The notes under the pieces were generated by a model that saw nothing but the letters and a program-made list of their open reading frames with translations, had not been told where the DNA came from and ran no database searches. DNA of 64,000 nucleotides from Deltaproteobacteria bacterium (lineage in GTDB: Bacteria; Desulfobacterota; Syntrophorhabdia; Syntrophorhabdales; Syntrophorhabdaceae): the NCBI GenBank assembly GCA_022711595.1, contig JAKLET010000006.1:62001-126000 (forward strand). The letters are read 5' to 3'. Positions 1 through 7,799 of this stretch are shown piece by piece; position 1 is the first letter of the stretch, and every line of letters begins with the position of its first letter. A program made the translations under genes and the position numbers.

Positions 1-1125
1 CCGGGAGGGGTCGCTGTCGTGATACAAAAGGGTGACAGTTGCCCCGATGAGCGGTACCGGGGCCTCGTAGAGCTTACCGTCGAGGGAGACTATCCTGTCC
101 CTGTCGACCTTGCGGGTTACCCTCTTTCTGAAGTGGTCCATGAGATGCTTCGGCGCCTCCCGGATCAGGTGGAGGTGGTTCCCGTACCGGTCAAGCGGGG
201 CCTCTTTGGTGGCCGAGTGTCTGCTGATATGATAAAGGCCGACCCAGTCGCCGAGCCTTCGATTGAGCTCTTCAAGGGTAAGCCCGTCCTGTACCGTGGA
301 CAGAAGCTGCATCCTTACCGTCCGGAAGAACCTCTCTATCTTTCCCCGCCCCTCCGGCTTGTACGGCCTCGAGTGGATAAGGGCGATGCCGAGTGACGCG
401 GTGGCGTGACGCAGTATCTGGGTCGAGAAGGCAGGGCCGTTGTCGACGTAGAGCTTTCTCGGCAGCCCCCTCTTTGAGAGGGCCTTGATGAAGGCGTCAA
501 CGTAGGAGTCGATCCGTTCGTTGAGGTAGAACCCGGCATGGGGCACGAGACGCGTCATGTCGTCGATGAAGGCGAAGAGGTAGGACTTTCTCATCTTCCC
601 CTCGTGAAGGACCCTGGGTCCGTGCAGGCAGTCCGACTGCCAGATGTCGTTGGGAAGCTCCGCCTCGAACCTGCGCCGGTCGGGATACGCAGTATCGCTC
701 CCCGATACCCCGTGCAGCTTGAAGATCCGGTATATGGTCGCATAGCTCACGGTGAGCCTGCCGGGCAGGATGCCCCGGGCCCTCGCCTCCTTGAGGAGGA
801 CGGGAAGGGACATGCCCCGGCGTTCTTTCTTGAGGCGCACGAGGGAAGCGATTGTCTCCTCGTCCATGACCCTCGGGCGTCCCCTGTCCTTTCTGTCCTC
901 CGGGTAGAGGCTCTCAAGATTGCGTGCCTTCGTGTAGGCGCGCGCCCAGGAGAGGATGGTGCTGCGGCTTATACGGGTCCGGGTGGAGAACGGGATCTCC
1001 CACCGGCAGGACGCCTTCTCCCGGATGATCCTCTCTTTCTCGCCCCGTGCGAGCTTTCTGCCGACGATATCGGCGATGACGCCGAACCGGAAGACGGCGA
1101 TCTCCTTCTTTGTTGCCTCGTCCAT
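1..1125 (-). CDS. DDE transposase (integrase-core), C-terminus beyond window
   Basis: The frame is open for 375 codons from an ATG at 1125 to the window edge with no stop. An AAGGAGG Shine-Dalgarno lies a few bases upstream, so this start is firm. The N-terminus is a helix-turn-helix region rich in Arg/Lys. The rve-type catalytic core follows, with the first Asp in WQSDCLHGP, the second in YVDNGPAF, and the Glu in GRGKIERFFR, the spacing of a DDE transposase. It would catalyse strand transfer of its own element. The family looks IS481/Mu-integrase-like, and the exact IS family cannot be fixed without the ends. The gene follows the zinc-ribbon ORF at 1206-1700 and is probably co-transcribed with it. 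Confidence 0.85.
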   Translation of the reverse strand, partial: MDEATKKEIAVFRFGVIADIVGRKLARGEKERIIREKASCRWEIPFSTRTRISRSTILSWARAYTKARNLESLYPEDRKDRGRPRVMDEETIASLVRLKKERRGMSLPVLLKEARARGILPGRLTVSYATIYRIFKLHGVSGSDTAYPDRRRFEAELPNDIWQSDCLHGPRVLHEGKMRKSYLFAFIDDMTRLVPHAGFYLNERIDSYVDAFIKALSKRGLPRKLYVDNGPAFSTQILRHATASLGIALIHSRPYKPEGRGKIERFFRTVRMQLLSTVQDGLTLEELNRRLGDWVGLYHISRHSATKEAPLDRYGNHLHLIREAPKHLMDHFRKRVTRKVDRDRIVSLDGKLYEAPVPLIGATVTLLYHDSDPSR

Positions 1126-1205
1126 GCAATACCTCCTTGTCTTTTTAACAACACGTACCGCAACAGGACGGCGCACGTCGCCGCAAAAACACGGTAGGGA
1201 GTGCC

Positions 1206-1700
1206 TCACAGGCGCAGGATCGCACGCTGGATTGAACGGGTGAAGGGGATCACGTCCCGGGAAAGGAGGGCATAAAGCGTGTTCACGTCAGGTCGAAGAA
1301 CATTCGCCGTCCGCGAGGCTTGGAACCGAAGCGCCCTCAGCCAGTATTGCCGTGCCTGGCGGGAGGGGCGGGGAAGGACAAAACCTTTGCCGGTTATCTT
1401 CTCTGCCAGGGACAGTACGATGGTTGCCAGGGAATACCGGAAGCCCCTGACAAATGCATCTGGCCTTAAGGTATAGACTGTGCCGCAGTCGGGACAGCGA
1501 AGGCGCCGTATCCACAGGGGATAGACGAAACCCTCAAAATAGCGGGGAACGTAACCATGCCCCCAGATGCGCCGGGACCCGCATAAGCGGCACCTGTTTG
1601 GCCTCGGCCAGGGGTAGAGCCTGCCGAGTGCGAATAATCCCTTTACATTGACCGTGACATGTAGTACCAAAAAGGCAGTTGTATCCTTTGTACCGGGCAA
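1206..1700 (-). CDS. Zinc-ribbon protein accompanying the transposase
   Basis: A 164-residue protein with two CxxC-type pairs near the N-terminus (CRLCGS about residue 37, CPDCGTVY about residue 70) that would bind one zinc ion. A basic, Arg-rich C-terminal half follows. It lies directly upstream of, and in line with, the DDE transposase. Small Cys4 proteins of this kind (DUF6431-like) are commonly found beside such transposases, so a role as a DNA-binding helper of transposition is likely but inferred. Nothing in the sequence shows enzymatic activity. Confidence 0.6.
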   Translation of the reverse strand: MPGTKDTTAFLVLHVTVNVKGLFALGRLYPWPRPNRCRLCGSRRIWGHGYVPRYFEGFVYPLWIRRLRCPDCGTVYTLRPDAFVRGFRYSLATIVLSLAEKITGKGFVLPRPSRQARQYWLRALRFQASRTANVLRPDVNTLYALLSRDVIPFTRSIQRAILRL

Positions 1701-1819
1701 TCGTGAGGGTATCGTTCCATGACCGTGGTGATCCCCCCGGTTGCCCTTTTTATTCTGTCCGCTTTAATCTGATACAGTGATGTTCTTATACAAAGGATTG
1801 TGAGAAAAAGGAAGGGGTA

Positions 1820-2047
1820 TTAGAGAGGATAATGTGCGGGGTAACAGACGGAACTTACGACAGCCACGGGGATCTCTGGAGTGATGCCTCTCTCAACCCG
1901 GTAGCCGGCCCACAGGGAGGAGGACCTCTGGAGGTCGAGCTCGAGGATGCGGGTGTCGGAGTATTTCGAAATGAGGGTGGTTGCCAGGTTGACCGCTAGG
2001 GTCGTCTTCCCGACGCCGCCCTTGGGATTTGCGATGCTGATGATCAT
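1820..2047 (-). pseudogene. Truncated ParA-family ATPase
   Basis: Only the N-terminal 75 residues of a ParA/Soj-type partition ATPase remain. The deviant Walker A KGGVGKTT sits at about residues 9-16, followed by the strand ILELDLQRSSS that normally carries Walker A' (usually DxDPQ). The start at 2047 has an AGGAGG Shine-Dalgarno. The frame stops at 1820, just inside the insertion-sequence boundary, while intact relatives have over 200 residues. Walker B and the DNA-binding region are missing, so the fragment cannot be functional. A plasmid or integrative-element origin is possible. Confidence 0.75.
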
Positions 2048-2066
2048 GCCGCCTCCTATATGTAAC

Positions 2067-2096
2067 AAACTGTTTCGTGATATCGTGTAACAGTTT
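2067..2096. promoter_or_regulatory. Palindromic operator-like site upstream of parA remnant
   Basis: A perfect inverted repeat AAACTGTT (2067-2074) / AACAGTTT (2089-2096) with a 14-nt spacer lies immediately upstream of the parA start. A third half-site AACAGTT occurs at 2110-2116. ParA-family operons are often autoregulated through such sites, so an operator is plausible but inferred. Confidence 0.4.
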
Positions 2097-2289
2097 TAAA
2101 GAGTCATAAAACAGTTATATACAGTCGTAAGTCTAGCAGATCCAGCGGGGTTGTCAAGGGCAATGTACGGGAAGAAGGGATATTGAACCTTTTCTTTGTA
2201 CAGGAAATATGACAAGATATTGCTCGGGTACTATCAGCATCCTCTATTAATGTTTCACGTGCTGTTTGATTTCGGCGTGATAGAAACAA

Positions 2290-2306
2290 TTAACATAGCA
2301 TGTTAA
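2290..2306. promoter_or_regulatory. Inverted repeat, probable operator of the higBA pair
   Basis: TTAACA-TAGCA-TGTTAA is a perfect 6-bp inverted repeat with a 5-nt centre, placed about 25 bp before the toxin start. HTH antitoxins usually repress their own operon by binding such palindromes in the promoter. A binding role is inferred from position and symmetry. Confidence 0.45.
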
Positions 2307-2331
2307 CTATTTCACTTGACAGGTGGGTTTC

Positions 2332-2682
2332 GTGATCATATACTTTAGGACAAGGCAGCTTGAAAGAATAGGTTCCCAGGAGCGGGAAATGGTCAAGCAG
2401 CTTGGCACGAAGCAGGCCGGGAAGCTCCGGCAGAGGTTGATGGAGCTCAGGGCTGCAGAGGTCTTATCCGATATTTCTCATCTACCGCCAGCACGTTGTC
2501 ACCAGTTGTCGTCCGGAAAGGATGCGGGTACGTTTTCCGTGGACTTAAACGATCAATACCGTTTGTTGTTCATTCCGGCAGACGATCCCATCCCTCTTTG
2601 CGATGATGGCGGGATTGACACAACGAAGGTGAGAGAGATTGAGATTATTGAGATAAGAGACACCCATCGAGGTGGAAAATGA
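2332..2682 (+). CDS. higB: HigB/RelE-family toxin
   Basis: A RelE-superfamily protein of about 116 residues with the HigB pattern: an N-terminal FRTRQLER segment, a central basic helix QAGKLRQRLMEL, and a C-terminal strand NDQYRLLF that fits the toxin fold. HigB toxins cleave mRNA on the ribosome. I chose the GTG at 2332 because AGGTGG lies 5 nt upstream; a GTG at 2323 is also in frame but lacks a good site. The C-terminal loop is longer than usual (acidic PADDPIPLCDDGG). It overlaps the next gene by 4 nt (ATGA), so the two are translationally coupled. Toxin-first order is typical of higBA. Confidence 0.8.
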   Translation: MIIYFRTRQLERIGSQEREMVKQLGTKQAGKLRQRLMELRAAEVLSDISHLPPARCHQLSSGKDAGTFSVDLNDQYRLLFIPADDPIPLCDDGGIDTTKVREIEIIEIRDTHRGGK

Positions 2683-3752
2683 AGGCGCATAAGAAATACG
2701 AGTATCGACCTGATTATGCAGTGCCTCCCGGGCAGACACTCCGGGAGGTAATGGAATCCCTGGAGATGACACAGAAGGAATTCGCGATCAGGACGGGGCT
2801 TACCGTACAATCCCTCAACCGGATCTTCAAGGGAGAGCAGCCGATCAGCTATGAGAGCGCAAATCGCCTCGAACTGGCCACGGGCACACCCGCGAGCTTC
2901 TGGAACAATCTCGAGGCGCAGTCTCAGGAACAGAAGGTCAAGGTGGAAGAGCGCCGGAATCTGGAGAAGGACCTGGAATGGCTCAAAACAATCCCTGTAA
3001 AAGAATTACAGGATCGAGGCATTCTGTCCCGGACAGATGATAAGTTGGTCTTATTGCGCGAGACTCTGGGCTTTTACGGTGTTGGAAGCGTCGATGCGTG
3101 GCGTGAGATATGGGAGAAACCCGCAATCGCTGCCAGGCGGTCCCAGTGTTTCGAATCGCAGCCTGGCTCAGCTTCCGCCTGGATCCGGCAGGGAGAAATT
3201 CAAGCACACGAGAAGGTGTGCAAGCCGTTCGACAAGGCATCCTTCCTCAAAGCATTGAAGAAGATCCGCAGCCTCACGAAAGAGAGCCCCGAGAAATTCG
3301 AACCGGCAATGAAGAAGCTTTGTGCCGGAGCGGGTGTGGCAGTGTCACTCGTCCGCGAGATGAAGAAAGTTCCCTGGAATGGAGCAACGAAGTGGATCAC
3401 CCCACAGAAGGCGATGATACTGCTCTGCCTGCGCGGTAAGGGGGAGGACAAGTTCTGGTTCTCGTTCTTTCACGAGGCTGGACATGTGCTGAACGACAGC
3501 AAGAAGGATCTTCTCATCAACGACGGCAGCAAAGACGATCCCCGAGAGGTTCGCGCGAATGAGTTTGCCGCCAGGTTTCTCATACCGCCTGAATACGATA
3601 GGCATGTTCGTACTGTTCGGTCAAGGGAGGAGGTTCTCCGGCTGGCGAGGGACCTTGATATCGCTCCCGGTATAGTTGCAGGGCGTTTCCAGTTCCTTAC
3701 TCAGCAGTGGGACCACTATAGGGATATTATCCGTACCCTCAGGTGGAAATAA
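2679..3752 (+). CDS. HigA-type antitoxin fused to ImmA/IrrE metallopeptidase
   Basis: The 357-residue protein has two parts. Residues about 10-75 form an XRE-type helix-turn-helix of HigA kind (MTQKEFAIRTGLTVQSLN). Residues about 200-345 form an ImmA/IrrE-like domain with the zinc motif HEAGH at 265-269 and a downstream ANEFAARFLIP helix. The HTH would bind the operator and probably the toxin. The peptidase part is known in ImmA and IrrE to cleave HTH regulators. Many HigA antitoxins are about 100 residues, so this is the long, peptidase-bearing form. Translation is coupled to higB by an ATGA overlap. The peptidase may allow regulated antitoxin turnover, which is inference. Confidence 0.8.
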   Translation: MKAHKKYEYRPDYAVPPGQTLREVMESLEMTQKEFAIRTGLTVQSLNRIFKGEQPISYESANRLELATGTPASFWNNLEAQSQEQKVKVEERRNLEKDLEWLKTIPVKELQDRGILSRTDDKLVLLRETLGFYGVGSVDAWREIWEKPAIAARRSQCFESQPGSASAWIRQGEIQAHEKVCKPFDKASFLKALKKIRSLTKESPEKFEPAMKKLCAGAGVAVSLVREMKKVPWNGATKWITPQKAMILLCLRGKGEDKFWFSFFHEAGHVLNDSKKDLLINDGSKDDPREVRANEFAARFLIPPEYDRHVRTVRSREEVLRLARDLDIAPGIVAGRFQFLTQQWDHYRDIIRTLRWK

Positions 3753-3850
3753 GACATCAGTCCGTGTACATTCCCTTCAACGAATGAGCAAGGAACTGCG
3801 CCAGCATGCCAATACTTGACACATCATGTGGTGTTAATGTAAACAATCTC

Positions 3851-4198
3851 ATGAAGGTAAATGGATCAGCCGGAAGTACTGCCGTTGTTCTCGCTCTGTT
3901 ATTGATGCTCGCCCTGTCTTCAGTGCCTCTGTCTTCAAGCTTTTTCACGGTACCGCATGATTTCGACAAAGATGTTTCTGGCCACACCAACTTTCTTCTG
4001 TCTCAGAAGTGGGGATTTTGCAAGACAGCCGTCAGGCCTGTTCGACCGCCGTCGACCTCAGTGTTCCATACGGGGGTATATCTTGAGAACGGGTCAATCC
4101 CTGTCGCATCCGGAGGAAACCGTCCTGTAGTAGCTCTCCTCGCCAGTCAAACCGGCTCCGCCCACGCATATCTGCACAACCTCAGTCTTCGCTGTTAA
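3851..4198 (+). CDS. Hypothetical protein with N-terminal membrane segment
   Basis: From the ATG at 3851 the frame encodes about 115 residues, starting with one hydrophobic helix (VVLALLLMLALSSVPL). A segment ending in LLSQKWGF follows, after which the sequence becomes low in hydrophobic pattern. The early part weakly resembles SdpA-type proteins (TM helix followed by a WGFF motif), but the motif is WGFC here and the C-terminus does not fit. It may be a decayed or frameshifted relative. An upstream in-frame ATG exists at 3806. Real-gene status is uncertain. Confidence 0.3.
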   Translation: MKVNGSAGSTAVVLALLLMLALSSVPLSSSFFTVPHDFDKDVSGHTNFLLSQKWGFCKTAVRPVRPPSTSVFHTGVYLENGSIPVASGGNRPVVALLASQTGSAHAYLHNLSLRC

Positions 4199-4533
4199 GC
4201 TAAAACACGCCGGAGATCAATCCAGTCAGCTGCGTGATGTCCTTGCGGGATGACGCATGCTGCACGCTGAGACTCACTCTCTCGGCAACTGCAGCCCCAG
4301 GGCTGGCACAAGATATCACAGTGGTGGTCGACGGCAGAGCAAAGTGTAAGGGACGAGGAACTCATTAATGACGTGCGTAATACATCGTTTATGGCGAGCC
4401 AGCTCCTGTTCGTGTGGAAAAGGAGGATCGCGGGGATAAGACCATCACCTAAATCCGGAGGAGATACAGGACGAAGGTGCTGTGAAATCTCCCACACTTC
4501 AGCCTGTGCGGAAGTACAGCAAAAGGAGGTTCA
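4199..4533. other. Intergenic stretch without recognisable gene
   Basis: I find no convincing coding frame, RNA or repeat on either strand here. Only the AAAGGAGG ribosome binding site of the channel gene at the right end is recognisable. Confidence 0.5.
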
Positions 4534-4935
4534 ATGATGAACATGGTTCACTTTCTGGTCGAGGACAGTCCGAGGAGACCGTATTACGCGATACTTCTCT
4601 TCATCGTGGTGGCAGTTGCCTTCTCTTTTCTCTATCTTGCCATCCTGCCGAGCGTTCAAGGTTTACCCTCCTTGAACCACACGGGACAAGGGAAATCGGC
4701 GGCTCAGGCTGTTGACTTTCTGGATTGCCTGTATTTCAGTATCGGTACGCAGACGACCCTGGGATACGGCGACCTCATTCCCGCAACTGTGCCCGCAAAA
4801 ATTACTTCAATGGTCCAGGCCGCTTTCGGTTATGTGTATCTCGCTTTCCTGGTGTCTGTATTTACCGCCCAGGCCGTGTTGCGATCCAGGAGATTTCAGG
4901 CGTATCTTCGGGAGATGGTAAGAACGTTGCGGTGA
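4534..4935 (+). CDS. Two-TM potassium channel (Ion_trans_2)
   Basis: A 133-residue membrane protein: TM1 at about residues 17-38, a pore helix and selectivity filter TLGYGD at about 74-79, and TM2 at about 90-113. The filter is nearly the canonical TVGYGD of K+ channels, so a K+-selective tetrameric pore in the inner membrane is expected. There is no RCK or ligand-binding domain, so this is a minimal pore. Start chosen at the first of two ATGs behind AAAGGAGG. It lies upstream of a UspA protein and a K+/H+ antiporter in the same direction, which suggests a potassium or ion-stress cluster. Confidence 0.8.
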   Translation: MMNMVHFLVEDSPRRPYYAILLFIVVAVAFSFLYLAILPSVQGLPSLNHTGQGKSAAQAVDFLDCLYFSIGTQTTLGYGDLIPATVPAKITSMVQAAFGYVYLAFLVSVFTAQAVLRSRRFQAYLREMVRTLR

Positions 4936-5189
4936 CGCGAAGATCCTAAAAGGCCAGATTGCAAAGACTATGTGGCGGCAGGGGAGCGAATGATGACATG
5001 ATTCACACTAGCTATGGCAGATAGCCTGACGATGAGCTCATGGCCCAAACCGGTCTCATCTGCAACGAATTAGAGGTCGAAAGAGGTCGGAACATGAGGT
5101 CAGGGCCTGTGAACTTTGGCAATCACGCCGGCGCCCCACCAAATTCTTTGAACCGGCGCTGTGCATCTCAGACACGGGAGGGTTAGAAC

Positions 5190-6071
5190 ATGACACGTAT
5201 CCGATCAATTCTGGCTGCAGCCGACTTTTCTCGTAATTCCCGGTATGCCGCAGAACGTGCGGCGATACTCGGTGCTACGCTGGGGGTGGAAAAGGGTCTG
5301 TTGCTGCACGTGCTGGAAGAGTCGTGGCTGGAGAGTATGAAATCATTCGTCAGCTCGCCGACTGACGAGATGCAACGTGGAATAATCGATGATGCTTCGA
5401 ATTCCCTGCTGGGACTGGCTGAAGAGATCCGCCAGTCGTCGGGCTTTTCCTTTGAAACGCGGGTCCTAACGGGCAGAACGTTGAACGTAATCGTCGAGGC
5501 TGCTCTGGATCACGACCTGCTTGTGGTGGGTGCTCACGGACGGCATCCGGTGCTGGCCTTAGCCCTTGGCACTACCGCACAGCGACTTCTGGGCAAAACG
5601 CGGAGATCTGTCCTGGTCGTCAAGAGCAAGCCTGACAGACCTTATCGGAGGGTTCTTACCGCCGTCGATTTCTCACCAAATTCCCGAAAAGCCATGGAGT
5701 ATGGTTCCATAATAGCCCCGGGAGCCCTTGTCACCGTGGTGCATGTATACGAACCGCTCCTCGAAAGACAGATGATCTCCGTAGGGGCATCCGAGAAGGT
5801 CCTTGAAGAGTATCGGGCGAAAGCGCGGAGTCATGCCGAGACACAAATGAAGGTCTTCCTGGAAGCTGCGGAAAGGAACACGGCAGAACTGCTTCAACGC
5901 ATTGAATACGGACATGCGTCAGCCAGGCTGCCGGAGATAGCTCAAGAGTGGGGGCCCGATCTCGTAATTGTCGGCAAGCACGGGAGATCACGCGTCGAAG
6001 AACTCCTGCTCGGCAGCGTCACAATACACCTGCTGTCCCAATCGCAATGCGACGTGCTAGTTGTCCAATGA
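5190..6071 (+). CDS. Tandem universal stress protein (UspA family)
   Basis: A 293-residue protein made of two Usp domains (about 1-150 and 150-293). Each ends with a nucleotide-binding signature, VGAHGR followed by GTT in domain 1 and VGKHGR followed by GS in domain 2, the Gx2Gx9G(S/T) pattern of ATP-binding Usps. Usps are cytoplasmic stress proteins, and tandem forms often regulate transporters. It sits between the K+ channel and the K+/H+ antiporter (about 50 bp before the latter), so a role in ion homeostasis is plausible. The start ATG has a GGGAGGG-like site upstream. Confidence 0.85.
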   Translation: MTRIRSILAAADFSRNSRYAAERAAILGATLGVEKGLLLHVLEESWLESMKSFVSSPTDEMQRGIIDDASNSLLGLAEEIRQSSGFSFETRVLTGRTLNVIVEAALDHDLLVVGAHGRHPVLALALGTTAQRLLGKTRRSVLVVKSKPDRPYRRVLTAVDFSPNSRKAMEYGSIIAPGALVTVVHVYEPLLERQMISVGASEKVLEEYRAKARSHAETQMKVFLEAAERNTAELLQRIEYGHASARLPEIAQEWGPDLVIVGKHGRSRVEELLLGSVTIHLLSQSQCDVLVVQ

Positions 6072-6123
6072 AGTTGGTCCGGTGATAGCGTATGGTTTTG
6101 GATAAAGTTGAGACAATTATTGT

Positions 6124-7599
6124 ATGATACCGATCGAACATATTCTCCTGATAGGTTCGCTCCTTATCCTGGTCAGCATCGGGGTCGCCAGGCTTTCCGA
6201 GAACCTTGGGGTGCCGGTGCTGCTTTTGTTTCTCGGCATCGGGATGCTTGCCGGTTCGGAAGGTCTTGGCGGGATCTATTTTGACGATGCCCACCTTGCT
6301 CAATCCGTTGGTGTCCTTGCGCTCGTATTTATCCTCTTCGCGGGCGGTCTCGACACAAAGTGGTCGGAGGTCAGGGCGTCCTTCTTCCCGGCGGTGAGCC
6401 TCGCGACCGTCGGAGTCGTGCTCACGGCATCGGGTGTCGGCCTCTTCGCTTTCTTTGCCCTGAAGCTCCAGTTCCTTACCGCCCTGCTCCTGGGGGCCGT
6501 TGTGTCATCGACTGACGCCGCGGCTGTCTTTTCCGTTCTCCGGTCCAAGAATATAAGTCTCAAAGGCCGTCTGAGACCACTGCTCGAGCTTGAATCGGGC
6601 AGCAACGATCCCATGGCGGTCCTGCTTACCATAGGGATCATTCAGGTCATAATCAACCCCGGGGCCTCATTCGGGTCCATCGCCCTCCTGTTCGTCCAGC
6701 AGATGGGGCTCGGGATCGTCTGCGGGTTCTTCTTCGGGAAGGTGACGGTCGTGATGCTCAATCGATTGAAGTCCTACTACGAAGGCGTTTATCCTGTTTT
6801 CTTCCTTGCCTTGGCCGTACTCACTTACGGTTTCACGACAGCCGCCGGGGGAAGCGGGTTTCTTGCCGTGTACATCGCGGGCCTGATAGCCGGCAACAGC
6901 TACTTCGTTTACAAGAAAAGCCTGTTACGCTTCTTCGACGGCCTCGCTTGGCTCAGCCAGATCACCATGTTCCTTACGCTCGGCCTCCTCGTGTTTCCAT
7001 CCCGTATTATCCCCGTCGTTGGGGCCGGTCTTGCCTGTTCGGCATTTCTCATGTTAGTCGCCCGCCCCGCAAGCGTCTTTCTTTCGCTCCTCTTTGCCCG
7101 GCTTCACTGGAGGGAAAAGGTACTTGTTTCCTGGGTAGGCCTGAGAGGGTCCGTGCCCATTGTCCTGGCAACCTTCCCCCTCTTGGCTGGTGTGACTGGT
7201 TCCGAGGCGATATTCAACATGGTCTTCTTCATAGTGCTGACCTCGGCTCTGCTCCAGGGCTGGTCGATTCCAGTCGTTGCCCGTCTGATGAAGCTGCAGG
7301 CACCAATTGAAAGGAAACGGCGATACCCTATTGAGTTTGCTTCCACCGACAGCGCCGACAATCAACTCGTCGACTTCATCATTCCCTTCAATGCGGCGAT
7401 TGCAGGCAAGGCGATAGTGGAGCTTGGTCTCCCCTCCGACAGTCTCATTGTACTTGTAAACCGCGACGAGAAGTTCCTTGTGCCCAGCGGCGGCACTGTT
7501 CTTGAGGGGGGAGATGTGGTACTGGTCCTGGTCAACGACAAGAACATAGGAGAGGTCAGGGAGAAACTCATGAAGTGGAAAGAACCCAGGAAAGAATGA
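6124..7599 (+). CDS. K+/H+ antiporter, NhaP2/CvrA type
   Basis: A 491-residue CPA1 transporter with about 12 hydrophobic helices over residues 1-385 and a soluble C-terminal TrkA_C-like domain at about 405-485 (VELGLPSDSLIVLVNRD). Family signatures are visible: FAGGLDTKW early, SSTDAAAVFSVLR in the ion-binding region, and ELESGSNDPMAV. NhaP2/CvrA exchangers expel K+ or Na+ for protons across the inner membrane. The TrkA_C domain usually senses nucleotides. It follows the UspA gene closely, and a functional link with the K+ channel upstream is inferred. Confidence 0.85.
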   Translation: MIPIEHILLIGSLLILVSIGVARLSENLGVPVLLLFLGIGMLAGSEGLGGIYFDDAHLAQSVGVLALVFILFAGGLDTKWSEVRASFFPAVSLATVGVVLTASGVGLFAFFALKLQFLTALLLGAVVSSTDAAAVFSVLRSKNISLKGRLRPLLELESGSNDPMAVLLTIGIIQVIINPGASFGSIALLFVQQMGLGIVCGFFFGKVTVVMLNRLKSYYEGVYPVFFLALAVLTYGFTTAAGGSGFLAVYIAGLIAGNSYFVYKKSLLRFFDGLAWLSQITMFLTLGLLVFPSRIIPVVGAGLACSAFLMLVARPASVFLSLLFARLHWREKVLVSWVGLRGSVPIVLATFPLLAGVTGSEAIFNMVFFIVLTSALLQGWSIPVVARLMKLQAPIERKRRYPIEFASTDSADNQLVDFIIPFNAAIAGKAIVELGLPSDSLIVLVNRDEKFLVPSGGTVLEGGDVVLVLVNDKNIGEVREKLMKWKEPRKE

Positions 7600-7799
7600 C
7601 GGATCGGCAGGTGATTGCACGAGGTAGCGACTTTGAAAGGCTTCCCATTCACGTTGCCATAACAAGTATTTGAGGTGTATCAGCCAACTTTCCCCTTGCA
7701 AACCTCACCCAATTTCCAGACAATATGGTCGGTACAGGGGCCAGTAATTTCACAATTTCATAGGCGCATCGGTCGTCCCATCCATATCCAGGAGGCTCC

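Larger units (their letters stand above)
1..1778 (-). mobile_element. Insertion sequence, left end outside window
   Basis: A transposase gene and a zinc-ribbon accessory gene lie in the same orientation and run off the left edge. The right outer end is placed near 1755-1778, where a TGTCCGCTTTAATCTGAT-like stretch occurs. This resembles the ends of IS481-like elements but is only an inference, because the opposite end is not visible. The element abuts a truncated parA, which suggests that insertion destroyed that gene. Confidence 0.6.

Noticed and set aside
538-1197. A 219-residue frame on the plus strand
   Set aside because: It is the antisense shadow of the transposase gene at 1-1125, with no family resemblance and a low-complexity translation.
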